This document shows positions 22,885-34,240 of a stretch of 64,000 bases of DNA, piece by piece. Source of the DNA: Symsagittifera roscoffensis (Eukaryota; Xenacoelomorpha; Acoela; Convolutidae); assembly GCF_963678635.1 (NCBI RefSeq), contig NC_087063.1, positions 7,164,386-7,228,385 on the forward strand. The letters run 5' to 3'. Position 1 is the first letter of the stretch. Each line of letters opens with the position of its first letter. Made by a program: the position numbers and the translations under genes. A model generated the notes under the pieces. It made no database searches, was not told the origin of the DNA, and worked only from the letters and a program-made list of their open reading frames with translations.

Positions 22885-25382
22885 CTGAAAAACTAGGAGA
22901 TATGATGGTTAAACGATTGTCATGATTAGACAAAGCACAGTCGATGAAACTAGTCACAACTAATCGCAATTTGACTTAATTTCGAAAACGTTTTGCGAAA
23001 CCGCGCCAAAACGGCGACCGGGCTCAGTTATTTGAAAACGCATGCAGGTGAATTTTTTTCAGGAAATTGGTTTGAATACGGTTTCGGGAATTTCGGAAAT
23101 ATGGCTTACAAAAAGAGATAATGTAAATTTGTATGATTTAGAACCAAAAACACATGTGATAATTAGATTTGATAGACAATCTTCAATAAAACAAGAAAGA
23201 TGACGTTGTTTTGTATTTTATAACAACTAGCTATCATCCAGTGCAGAAATTTCTGCATTCTGAAAGACTGAAGATTATTGTTCCGACTTTCGATACGAAG
23301 GTAACGGAATATTTGTGCTCGGGGTGGGTTTTTTTTCATCAGACAAATTTCGACTTTTCAACTAGCCATTTTTGACGGAATTTTTCATTATCCTTCAAAA
23401 GGTATTGTTGTCCCGAGCTTGAATTTGAAAAGATATTTCACCTGTGGTCATTTTTCGTAAAGTTATGAGGGTTTAAAGATTGCCATTTTGGGACAATTAA
23501 CGCGCGATATAATTCGCGCTATTAACGCGTAAGCGGAGATTTAATCCGTCTTATAAATCGTTCCAAATTGGTTGAACGAAGCTTATTTGCCATAATTGAT
23601 GTGTTACAAGGAACGAAAACTATCTTTTTGTACTTTATATGGCGTGTGGGGTGATGATTTTCATAAAAAATTTCAAATTTTAGAAAAAAAAATTTCATTT
23701 TATTTTATTTCATATTTTGTTGTTATGTTATTACTGCTGCTCCATAAACCTTCAAAAGCAGTCGGAACGTTCAGCGCTTCGCCCTGATACGAGCAGTCTT
23801 ATTTAAATTATAAGCAAGAAAAATACCCGAATTATTTTTGATCAGTAAAAATGATTTGAGATTTCAAATCACCACTGCTTTATGATCAAGAAGCTCAAGG
23901 CAAAATACTATGCGGAGCTAAAAATATGGATCACCGTAAAAGTCGTCTTTTACAGAAACTAGATTGAAGGTCGAATGAGAAAAACACAACCAATGGCTGA
24001 TTTGGACCAAACGAAAAAACAGAAAAGTAACAATTTACTGCAAACTATTACTGTGAAAACCATGAAAAGACAAAATCCCTGCACAGCTTTCTCCAAAAAC
24101 AGCGAAAACATTACTGAAAAAGAATAAAAAGAAAATTTTATTTAAAATACATGATATTATAAAAATCACTAAATAACTGTTCGTTGCATGATAGAAATTA
24201 ACACATTTTTGAGTTTTTATGTGAAACTGGGTGCAACGCTTTTACATCCAAAAGAAGATTCCTAGGTGTTTCTTTCAAAAAAATTCAAAAGAAGGCAAAT
24301 CGTGGCAAAGTTAGTAGAAAAATAAAACCGGAATAAACCTCCGCAGAACTTTAGTGAAAAACTTGAATAAACGCAAAAGTGAAACAAAATAAGAAATCAG
24401 TGCAACGCATTAGAAAAGAATAGAAACGAAGTCACTAGTTAACCTTTTTATTCAAAATACATATTTAAAAAGAACAAATCACTGCATAGCAGTTTGATTG
24501 GATAAAAAAAAAGAAATAAGGGGAACCAATTTATTTTAAGAAATAACAAACAGTTTTGAAAAACCTAACCCTTTTTGAAAAACTTAAGAATGAATCAGTG
24601 CTAAGCTTTTGTTCACCAAAACAAAAACAATCAAAAAATTATTTAGAAACGTTTTTTTCAATCTTAAATTATTCAGCAAGGGACAAAAAGAGTCACTCAT
24701 TTAGGAAAAATATATTTTTAGAAGGAAAAGGTAAATGAATTGGAACTAAAAAAACTAACTTATTAATACTCAGTAAACGCTTTTAGGAGAAGGCTGCTAA
24801 TGACAACCCTGACATTACACATCCTTTCGTGGTCCTGCGCTGTCATCCAAACAAGTTTGAAACGGTAAAATCATCTATTTTCCTGCCAAAACTCTTTGCC
24901 GAAATAAATTTGACCCGAAAACTCGCTAGTCGTAGGGCCTCGTAGCCAGTTCATTTAACTTTCTTGAACTTGTTCATTTTACGGTTACTGCTTCTACTAA
25001 ATGTGCCATGTCCCTATAGCCTCCAAAACACCCGCAGAGCAGGATGGAGGTTTTTCAGACAGTGGTCACCTAACTGAGCCCATGCGGCAGTAACCAATGA
25101 ACAAGTTCAAGAGGGGATTCAGCTTTCAAAATGAAAATTGAAGCCCAAAACCAAGAGTAGTATTAGTAAAACGTAGAGTATGAAATGGAGCAGTGTACCT
25201 AAAAAGTATCACGGAGCATCAAAAATAACCCAGATTTGACTTTTAAAAAATTATATAAAAAGTGACAGTAAACATTGTTGCAGCATTGACAAACATGCAT
25301 ATTTGAATAAAAATAATGCGATTATGCGCAAAGCCGATGCTTGATGAAACTCTGCAGGCTAGTATTAACGTTTATATTTAAT
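22885..25382. other. Spacer with dispersed repeat; no gene seen
   Basis: AT-rich. It contains one well-preserved dispersed CG-motif repeat (23279-23815); the remainder to 25382 is purine-rich low-complexity sequence with short open frames of no recognisable family. Confidence 0.5.
23279..23815 (+). repeat. Dispersed CG-motif repeat, copy 2 (best bounded)
   Basis: It runs from GTTCCGACTTTCGATAC to AGTCGGAACGTTC followed by GCTTCGCCCTGATACGAGCAGTCTT, so a 9-bp inverted pair GTTCCGACT/AGTCGGAAC lies near its edges. The interior has TTAACGCGCGATATAATTCG and TTAACGCGTAAGCGG. The copy at 54727-55141 carries the same edges in the opposite orientation. Confidence 0.6.
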
Positions 25383-25505
25383 TGCACAGCATAGCTTTAA
25401 AAATATAGACTGTAGCTAAATCATGTAGAGATAGCGTAACATGCTTAAACATGTCAACATAGGGACTTCTTAAACATGAAATGTCTCGCTCAATTAAATG
25501 ATAGA
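25383..25505 (-). mobile_element. 5' end block of a Helitron, abutting the next Helitron
   Basis: In minus-strand sense it begins TCTATCATTTAATTGAGC and contains repeated CATGTTTAAG motifs, as do the 5' ends of the other copies. Its first base (25505) directly follows the CTAG 3' terminus of the element at 25506-27726, so the two are joined end to end. Its own 3' end was not found. Confidence 0.6.
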
Positions 25506-27726
25506 CTAGCGTGTAACGCACCTTCGGTGCTTCAAATTTTGGACAACATGAAAAACTGCATATATTGGAAACCAGATCTGCAGGCTTTTAGTGAACTCTA
25601 ACAGCACACAATTACATGGTTGGTAATTTCATATTTGATAGTTTTTGTTAACTCCTTTTTTCCGTCATCTCGAAAACGTCAAATCTCGAAAAGTACAAGT
25701 ATTTGAGTACTCATATTTGGAGGCCAGATTTAAAACTCCTGGAAGTACACTGGCAACGCCAAACTACAGGGCTAGGAATTTCAAATTAAAAACACTCAGA
25801 GCTGAGTTTTCTGAAAAAATTTGAAAAAAAACCACTAAAACTTCATATCTGGAAAACTTCAAAACAAAAAAAATTGAGCAGTCATAACTCGATGTAAGGT
25901 TCCCACCCGCATGTGTACTCTGATAGTTCCCAAGTACAGGGTTGGGAATTTCAAAATTTGAAAAAAATAGTGTTTGATTTTTCTAAAAATTTTTTGAAAA
26001 CATCACAAAAAACGTCTTACGTCAAAAACCTAAAGCAATTGAGCAGTCACATTTGAAGGCAAGATTTGCAACTCCTGGGAGAACCCTCACAGCACCCAAC
26101 TACAGCTTAAAGAATTTAAATTTTTGAAAAAAAAAATTAAATTAAGTTTTTGAAAATTGTTTTGATAAAATCTTAAAAAACGTCATATCTCGAAAACTAC
26201 AGCAACTTGAGCAGTCGTAATTGGAGACAAGGTTCGCAAGTCCCTGAAAATACTCTGATAGCACCCAACAACAGGGTTGCGATTTTTCATTATTTGAAGA
26301 AAAAATAATTTAATATTTTTTATTTTGATTGAAAAATCACAAACGTCCTATCTCAAAAGTTAAAAGGATTTGAGCAGTCAGATTTGGAGACAAGATTTGC
26401 AACTTCTGAGAGTACCCTGACAGCACCCAGATACAGGTTAAAAAAATTCAAATTCTGAAAAAAATGTACTTTGAACTTTTTAGAATTGTTTTGAAAAAAT
26501 CACAAAAATCCTGATATCTCGAAAACTACAGCAACTTCCGCAGTCGTAATTGGAGGCAAGGTTCGCAAACTTTGAAATTTTGAAAAACATTAATTTAATT
26601 TTTTTTAAATTTTGATTGAAAAATCACAAAAAACGTCACATCTCGAAAACTAAAAAAATTTGAGCAGTCATATTTGGAGGCAAGGTTCGCAACTCATGAG
26701 AGTATCCTGAAAGCGCACCCAGATACAGGGTAAAGAATTTCAAATAATGAAAAAAAATTATTGAAATTTTTGAAAATTGTTTTGAAAAAAATCACAAAAA
26801 ACGTCATATCTCGAAAACTACATCAGCTTGAGCAATCACAATTGGAGGCAACGTTCGCAACCCCTGAAAGTACTCTGATAGCCGCCAACTACAGTGTTGC
26901 GATTTTTCAAATGTTGAAGAAAAAAAATCAATTGAATTTTTGAAATGTTTTCTGAAAAATCACACAAAATGTCATATCTCGAAAAATAAACACAAAACGT
27001 CATATCTCGAAAAATAAACGGATTTGAGCAGTCATATTTGGAGACAAGATTCGCAACTCCTGATAGTACCCTGACAGCCCCCAGATACAGGGTAAAGAAT
27101 TTCAAATTCTGAAAAAAAAACTATTTATAATTTTTGAAAATTGTTTTGAAAAAATCACAAAAAACGTCATATCTCGAAAACTACAGCAACTTGAGCAGTC
27201 ATAATTGGAAGCAAGGTTCGCAACCACCTGAAAGTACTCTGATGGCCCCCAACTACAGGGTTGTGATTTCTTAAATTCTGAAAAAAAAATTAATTTAATT
27301 TTTTTTTTAAATTTTGGAAAAAATCACAAAAATGTCATATATAGAAAACACAAAAAATTGAGCAGCTATAATTGGAGGCAAGGTTGGAGCCAGATAAAGG
27401 GAAAAAAAGATTAGAGACAACCATTTGACAGTATTACTATTTTAATCTCAATCGTCAAACCAAATTGAAAGTTAAAAAAATTAGTAGACGGGTAGAGAGA
27501 CATAATGAAATTAAATAAAAAAGCAGGTATACAGACAGACTTAATTTGGCCTCGAAAAAAGTTACTGAAAAATTAATGACCTTGCTGAAAACCAATTTGA
27601 AAATTTTCTTAAGCATTGCAATATATGTTTTAGCTTAAACATGAAAAAATTCTTTCGTTAAACATGCAAAATTGTTATTCTTAAACATGGGAGATAGCTG
27701 TCACTAGCATTTAAATATAGTATAGA
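25506..27726 (-). mobile_element. Non-autonomous Helitron carrying a satellite array
   Basis: The 3' end is a GCACC-gaa-GGTGC hairpin, eight bases, then CTAG at 25506-25509 followed by T. The 5' end is TCTATACTATATTTAAATGC at 27726 downward, preceded by A. Between them are a leader with CATGTTTAAG motifs and about a dozen satellite monomers. No RepHel protein is encoded, so movement would need a helper. The 5' flank is a GATA microsatellite. Confidence 0.8.
25560..27400. repeat. Satellite-like array of about 165-bp monomers inside the Helitron
   Basis: Each monomer has CGTCATATCTCGAAAACTA, GAGCAGTCATATTTGGAGGC, AAGATTCGCAAC, GAGAGTACTCTGATAGC, CCAACTACAGGGTTGGGAAT and an A/T-rich tail ending AATCACAAAAAA. 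Roughly 11-12 copies are present, with moderate divergence. Any ORFs across the array are short and shift between monomers. Confidence 0.9.
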
Positions 27727-27755
27727 TAGATATAGATAGATAGAGATAGATAGAT

Positions 27756-27796
<41 letters not shown>

Positions 27797-27800
27797 CAGA
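27719..27800 (+). repeat. GATA microsatellite
   Basis: Mostly uninterrupted (GATA)n starting at the 5' terminus of the Helitron. The same tetranucleotide, shorter, follows the 5' terminus of the second copy at 28237-28251. Confidence 0.9.
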
Positions 27801-27845
27801 TAGATGGATAAAAAAGATTCGTAGATGCTTAAAATAGGCAGGTTA

Positions 27846-28237
27846 GCAATAGAGCTTAAACATATATACACAGCATAGCTATGTAAAAGTAGACTGAAGC
27901 TGAAACATTTAGATAACGTATAACTCTTAAACATGTCAACATAGGAAACTCTAAAACATGGCTGGAAATGTCTAGCTCAATTAAATAATATACCGATAGG
28001 AGAGATAATCAAATTAATTTAAAAAAAGCAGGTATACAGACAGACAGACAGACATAATTTGGCCTCGAAAAAAATTACTGAAAGTTAATGACCTTGCGAA
28101 AAACTAATTGAAAAATTTTCTTAAGCATTGCAATATATGATATACTTTAAACATGAAAAAATTCTTCGTTAAACATGCAAAATTTTTATGCTTAAACATG
28201 GGAGATAGCTGTCACTAGCATTTAAATATAGTATAGA
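27846..28237 (-). mobile_element. Second Helitron 5' block lacking the array
   Basis: 27865-27990 matches 25383-25500, and 28000-28237 matches 27480-27726, including the same TCTATACTATATTTAAATGC 5' terminus at 28237. No satellite monomers or hairpin/CTAG end lie between. It looks like a partial duplication of the neighbouring Helitron pair with the array deleted. Confidence 0.65.
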
Positions 28238-28251
28238 TAGATAGATATAGA

Positions 28252-30299
28252 TACGTAAAATGTTTCATTCAAAATATTTCGCCAAGTTTCAAAAATTGCA
28301 AAATCAGGATACAGATTCACAAAATTCATAGAAATTTGAAAAATTTGCAAGGGTAGAGTAAAATATAGATCGGATAACAAAACACTAGATGTTTTAGGAT
28401 GAAGAAGAGAGGGAAACCATAGAGAAATAATCAAATTATTCAATTACAATGGGAAAGTATGATAAATTACATATTATCTTCCTTCTGTTACTTTGTATGA
28501 CTTTTGAAAAAAGTATTGCGAAACAAGAACATCCAGATAATGATTGAATGTCTCAGTCTTTAAGAAAATTTTGATCAAAATTTCCCGTCGAAAACAATTG
28601 AGAAAACAATTGCTATGAATTTGAATACTTTTTTCTTGCAACTTGGAGCAAAATTTTCATTTGTTGTTATGAAAACTCGTGTAAGGATTCCTTTTTGACT
28701 ATCACCGAATTAATCTAAACTCTTGATATAATTCGGCAGCATCTAAGAAATCTGCTACACGAAAGGGAGCTTGGTTATGGCTATTTTGTACACAGCAAAC
28801 TATTTCACGCTTTCTTGGTCAAATGATTGGATTACTCTTGTTCATATTTTAGTCTTTGCTTCAAAATTGTATGTATTCTTCGACTCCGGATGATTTTAAA
28901 AGTATTAGCGATTAGAAGAAGTTACACCATCATCAGTCTAAATTTTTGAGAATTGAACGCAAATATTCGTGTGTGTGAACGCAAGTTGAAGGAACTTCGT
29001 ATTCATGTGTTTTGGTTTTTTAGTTTTTTGTTTTCCTTGCAAAAACAGGTACCACGAATAATCATTGGAATGGGCGAGTGATATACCAAATTGAAACACT
29101 TTCAGTCGTAATTCGAACGACATTATAACATTTTCAAAAAGTTTTCTCAGTATCGAGGAAAAAAGGTGTAAAATTTTTGATTTTACTTCAATTTCGAGCA
29201 AATACAGTGAGCGAGCAGTCTTACAGCTGCTTATTTATCGCAAATTTATAACGTGAATTTATAAAAAAAATTGTCCAATTTGCTTATTCTACTATGACGG
29301 TCGAATACGCCTAAATTCTAATTTTATGTCAGAGCTTTTCATTACACCACGCAGAAGAAACTAATCTTATTTGAAAAAATACTGCAAAACAAACACTTGA
29401 TTCTGTTAGATTTTGGTCTTAAAGTGTTTCCAAAAATTTATTTACCAGCCAAAACAGACAACATGTTTTCAAGATAATTTTAGACACGCTTCAATTATCC
29501 AAAAGTTGAAAAAATTTCCCGTGAACTTCGAAAACCATTGATCATCAGAAGCCCAAAAAATTGTCTCATTTTTCAGTACGAATGTCCACAAAATCTAACA
29601 GATCTTCGGAATTTTCGAAAAAAAATACCGGGCGAATAATCAAAACAACTTTAGAACAACCCACAAAAATTGCTCTGCCCAAAGGGAGAATCATGATAAG
29701 TTCAACTAAAAGGTTACAATTAAAACTTGTCAAAAATTTGTTTATGTAGTATGGATCAGCATGTCTCAATCCTTGTTCAGGTTTTCATGAAAAGGTAAAA
29801 TTCCACATAAACACGAATTGCAATCAGTCAAGAAAAACAGTACGGTACTTAAAGATTTTGATTCAATTTTACTACTGTAAATGCAAGATGGGCAACAAGT
29901 ATCATAAATTCTAATCGAGATTCTTCGAACTCTCCAAGAACAACACTGCGTCAATCAAGACATTCTTATATTAAATGGATGAGAATATATCCAATGTACA
30001 TTTCGTGTTCTCTTTTTAGAAAAAAAAAACAGATTTTCCAAACATTTGCTGAAACACTTTAAACACCTCAATTTCCGTCGAAAACGGCGCAAAAACTAGA
30101 AACGGTACCTTAATTTTAGCTACATGAAAGGGGAGAGCTCAGAAAAATAAGTTTATTTTGTCTTTAAGATTATTCTGATTAGGAGTAATACTCTTTCAGT
30201 TCCTTCAGTCATGTTATCATGTTGACCTATCACGATTTTAGTAATACAACAAGAACACCACTAGAAAATAAATTATTTTGAAACATCTCAATTAGGGTA
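28252..30299. other. Spacer before the B-box cluster
   Basis: AT-rich, no gene or clear repeat recognised. The short frames here have neither family motifs nor the codon character of the neighbouring genes. Confidence 0.5.
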
Positions 30300-30305
30300 T
30301 TTATT
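30300..30305 (-). terminator. Poly(A) signal of B-box gene A
   Basis: AATAAA on the minus strand, about 40 bases after the TGA of gene A, is the likely cleavage/polyadenylation signal. Confidence 0.65.
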
Positions 30306-30343
30306 TTTAAAATAGATGATTAATTTAGTCGAGTGCGGGGATT

Positions 30344-32077
30344 TCAAAAACTATCAGTAAAAGAATCATCAGAGCAGCTATCGCTAAATATCGGAGACTG
30401 CATCGGAGGCTTCCTAATCGCAAAAACATCCAGCGAAATTTTTTCTGAAGTACAATAAATCTTTGGGATGAGATACCGCTTCAGAGTCCGTGTGAAACAA
30501 GTTTGTGCAGCATTCAAAATAATGTTCTCTTCAACTACCCACTTCGATGTATCGTCTCTCAAAATCTTTGAAATATTCGATTCCTTGGACCACATTATCA
30601 GATATACGCCTGCCAAACTTAGCGAATAAAACTCTCTACAAGATATACAATCAACCACGTTCAGCTGGTGAACTGGAAATGGTATAACTTTCACACTAAC
30701 CGGCGCTAGCTTGTGCCTCAGTAGAACGATTACATCTTTTTTACTAGCCTCAAAAAACACAAAGAAGTCTTCAATAAAAGAATCTAGCATGTTATTCGGT
30801 TTGCTATCGCACGGTATTTGGAATTGATCAATTGTAGACCGGAGAGTTTTGGTTGCAGCGTCCCAAAAAACCCACTCAACTTTATGTCCAACAATAAATG
30901 GCGTAAGATAATACGGCATCGAAGGGTAATGGACATCAAAATTTGCCATTTTACCATCGTTAGGCTCAAGAACACTAACAGATTTGTCATCAAATAAGAT
31001 CAGAATCCACCAGCCATATATGCAAAAGACATATTCGACATCAGAATTCATGCCTAACTGATTAGTAATAACTTTTTCATTGATTATATTAGCACCTGTT
31101 TCAATGAAACATTTCTGAATTTTATAACCTTTTGGCTTAATTTCGACTTCAATCGCTGATTCATCGTCATCGTGAAGGTTAAAAAAGAAGCGCTCTTTAA
31201 TTTTAGCTGAACCGGTGGAGCGAGAAAAATTGTTCCAGAGAACAACGCTCTTTTTTGCCTCGCAGGCCTTCTCAAATTGCATTTTGATTTCAACAAGAAA
31301 CTTTTCGAAATCAGCGTCTAAACTTCCAGTGTCTGCAATTTCACTCACACCATCAAAACTCAAGCCTTTGATTTGTTTGTGCGAATTAGAGCAAAGTTCG
31401 ATCTTTGCAGAACTCTCCGTAAAACTTTCAATCATTGCACCTTCTGAGCTTTGGAGCACATTTCTCAAATCTTGCTGCAGATCAACTACATCCTTGATGT
31501 GGGCTTCAACGTCTTTTTCAGAGCTTTCCATGCCACTCAACTTGCTTCGGATTTCGTGAACAACCTTTACTTTGATTTTATCTATTTGATTTTCAACATA
31601 CTCAATCAATTTTTCAGCATCTTCCCTGCGACTCGCTAGAGTAGCCGACACCAATTCTTTCTTTGCTCGCGCCGGTTTCTCGTTCAACTCCCATTGTGTG
31701 AGAGCTTCAAACACTTTCGCTCTGACTTCCGAAGCTTTCTTTTTCAGAGGCTCAAACTCATGCTTGATGTGGTCTCTCAGACACTTAACACAACATAACT
31801 TTTCGCACGTTTTACAGAACTCAGAGCATAATTGCTTATGATCTTTGCAGACAGATGGTTCGAATCCTCGGTTGTCAGCAATTTTGTGGTTCTTTTTGAT
31901 ATGCGATATCACACATCCGTCACAAAACACTTCTAAAGGTTGAGCCGGGTCAATGACCGTATCTGAACACGTAACACATTTGAAAATGTTTTCTAAGGGA
32001 ATGGCATCTTCGCAGTTAGTGCACGTAAAACCTGACTCTGCAGTAGAAGATTCCGCAGTAATAGAAACTGAAGCCAT
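30344..32077 (-). CDS. RING-less double B-box / coiled-coil protein A
   Basis: 577 residues in one exon; ATG 32075-32077, TGA 30344-30346. Module 1 has zinc ligands C19, C22, C34, C37, C52, C55, H59 and H64. Module 2 is a textbook B-box2 pattern: C77-x2-H80-x7-C88-x2-C91-x4-C96-x2-C99-x3-H103-x2-H106. A charged, heptad-like region follows (about 112-260). The C-terminal 300 residues match no domain I know but share W-V-F-W-D (about 400) and C-x-SKPxN (about 425) with B, C and D. There is no RING, so ubiquitin-ligase activity cannot be assumed. The layout resembles TRIM proteins, but function is unknown. It is nearly identical to C in the first 270 residues. Confidence 0.9.
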   Translation of the reverse strand: MASVSITAESSTAESGFTCTNCEDAIPLENIFKCVTCSDTVIDPAQPLEVFCDGCVISHIKKNHKIADNRGFEPSVCKDHKQLCSEFCKTCEKLCCVKCLRDHIKHEFEPLKKKASEVRAKVFEALTQWELNEKPARAKKELVSATLASRREDAEKLIEYVENQIDKIKVKVVHEIRSKLSGMESSEKDVEAHIKDVVDLQQDLRNVLQSSEGAMIESFTESSAKIELCSNSHKQIKGLSFDGVSEIADTGSLDADFEKFLVEIKMQFEKACEAKKSVVLWNNFSRSTGSAKIKERFFFNLHDDDESAIEVEIKPKGYKIQKCFIETGANIINEKVITNQLGMNSDVEYVFCIYGWWILILFDDKSVSVLEPNDGKMANFDVHYPSMPYYLTPFIVGHKVEWVFWDAATKTLRSTIDQFQIPCDSKPNNMLDSFIEDFFVFFEASKKDVIVLLRHKLAPVSVKVIPFPVHQLNVVDCISCREFYSLSLAGVYLIMWSKESNISKILRDDTSKWVVEENIILNAAQTCFTRTLKRYLIPKIYCTSEKISLDVFAIRKPPMQSPIFSDSCSDDSFTDSF

Positions 32078-32188
32078 TTTAAAGCACGTTTAATTAATTT
32101 ACATGCGTAAAGAAAGTCGTAACCAAGTTAGAACTATACTCTTAACTGATATTCATAAATAACAATAATATGGTTTGACTCACGTAAG

Positions 32189-32310
32189 CTGTGCAAATCA
32201 CTGCAACATGCTCAAATTAATCAAATTGAACGGCCGTCTTGTGATAGAAAAAACTTTCATCGCGTACCTGAATGTGATTCTGAAAAGTTATGCTATCGCG
32301 TGACTCGCAC
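32189..32310 (-). promoter_or_regulatory. Conserved upstream region of gene A with probable 5'UTR intron
   Basis: The sequence is conserved with gene C: ATTCAG|GTACGCG (donor at 32267) and TTTGCACAG|CTTA (acceptor at 32189-32190) bracket a 79-bp putative intron. Upstream, ATAGCATAA and TTTTCAGAA are also shared. Conservation outside the ORF points to a functional leader and promoter. Confidence 0.55.
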
Positions 32311-33109
32311 CTTCTTGCTTTAATTTTGATTATTGAGCATATAGCTATTTTCAACCGTAACCAAATTATATTTGCATGGCTATAAAATATCAATACCTAA
32401 AGTATCTCTGAAGCATATTTTGTTGGCATAGCAAGCAACAGAAACATGATTGAATGAAACAACAGCCAAAACATTTAAACAGTCTAAATAGCGACAGTGC
32501 GAAGCAACTAAAAGTAGACCTAATCATTTTTGTCTATAATATGTTTTCCTTTGAACAATTTGAAGAAGCTTCAAACTCAACTTTAGTATATTTTTCAATG
32601 TTTCGATATTATCTGGAATTCGCCCTTTACGACCTCAACAAAACATAGCATCCCACAAATTTGAATATGAAAGAAGGACCATACGATAGAAAAAAGTTAA
32701 AACAATGCGAGCTGGCGGACATAAAACAGGACCGTAGACGCGATGTCAAAAATTATATTAAAAAAATGTCGAAAAAACTATCCTCAATAAATTCATACGG
32801 TTATCTCGAAATATTTTCAATTTAGAGAAAATATGCCGAAAAACAAAATTGACACAATAAAATTAACCGAGCGGAAACTGGGCTGACATTACTTGGGTAT
32901 TTGTGTATTGAGCCGAAAACGAAATTGTTGTCACAAAATTTTTTTAGCATTGAAGTATGCAAAAAAATCAACTTTCATTTCAAACGATGAATTATAAGGT
33001 GACTTCGCCAAAAAAAACATAGACCGAAACAATTTAAGTCGGGTAAGCATACTTAGCGAAGGATAAATCGAGATAAAAGCTTTAGAAACTTTAGGCTATC
33101 AATAGGCCA

Positions 33110-34240
33110 GCTATAAAAGTCATAATTGGTGACGACTCCTAGAACTTTCAACTCCCAGATAGAACGCTGTCTTTATTGCTGTACAATAGAAGGGAAGAGT
33201 ATGACACAGATAACCTACAACCCCTTGGCGACAAACGACATGTAATGTACTTTGCTGTTGTTGTTGAAAATGAAAAGAGACTTCAAGGAAGTCAGCTGAT
33301 GCCAACGCCATCGTCAAGCCCGGTTCTTCCGTTCAGATATCGAGAGTTGTAGCCATTTTTCCGCAGAGTTTAAATGTGGTTGCTTCACTGCCGGCATTCC
33401 AGCCAGCGTTGTACTGAATTCTTATCTTCCTCACTTTTTCTTCTCGTGGGCTATACTGGCGGGTCTACACCGCTCCTGCAAGAGCCAGAGGCAGCGTGGT
33501 GAGCGAGACCTTAATCTCGCCAGTATGACTGCATCTTCAGCGCCTTCGGCGTTTCTTTGTGTTTTTTTTTTCGCGTTAATTTGGCGTATACAGCAGCTAC
33601 TGTGGTGAGATGACGCTCTGTTTTTGATGGCCTTCTTGCAAGCCCTTGCAACTGCAGGAGACACGAGCTTAAATTGCTCCTCAATCATTGTGGCTTCGTT
33701 TGATAAGGTATCGGTATCCTAGTCTGTATTGTGGCTTTTTCCACGTTCATCTGATCTCTTATGTGTCCTTAGTGATTGCACTGGTGAATGGCTGTCCAAG
33801 CAAACAAGTGCATTCCAGAGATCAGCCACAGTGTCTGTAAATCCTTCGGTTGCGCTCAGCATGCTTCCCGTTGCCCCCGTACGACTACCCTAGCTCCCTG
33901 CCTTTGATTTTTATCTCTGTAACCTATCTCGGCTTCTCGGGTTGCTACTGGTTATGACAACCCCAGCAAATCCCCTGCAGCTAACTGCCTCTGCGGATTC
34001 ATTGGCGGAGAGATGACGACGTCGGCTTCTTGATACGAGTAGCCTTTCTGCTTTGTCCGTTTTTACGTCATTTTTCTGCCAATTTGCTTGCTGCTTTGTT
34101 TTTATCATTGGATCAAATTTGCTGCAGCCGACTTGTAGTGCTCTGCAGCTTGATTTCATGGCTCCCGCTATTATATGGTCCGGATTGAACAAGTAAGAAA
34201 GAAAGAAAGAACATGTATATTTAATAATCAATCTCAACAA
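33110..34240 (-). mobile_element. Possible retroelement remnant
   Basis: Composition is clearly more GC-rich than the flanks. On the minus strand there are two short basic open frames (34240-33911 and 33688-33431) separated by stops, then AATAAAGACAGCG near 33165 followed by a short 3' tail. No reverse transcriptase or long terminal repeat pair was recognised. It could also be a decayed host gene. Identity is uncertain. Confidence 0.35.

Noticed and set aside
27720-27800. Regularly spaced short repeats considered as a CRISPR array
   Set aside because: Eukaryotic sequence; the repeats are a simple microsatellite or long-monomer satellite without unique spacers.
27704-27934. Minus-strand frame rich in Tyr-Leu-Ser-Ile repeats
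   Set aside because: It is a by-product of the GATA microsatellite.
31215-31639. Plus-strand frames opposite gene A (and the equivalents at 36419, 44245 and 53120)
   Set aside because: They mirror the conserved coding strand of the B-box genes and exist in every copy only because that sequence is conserved.
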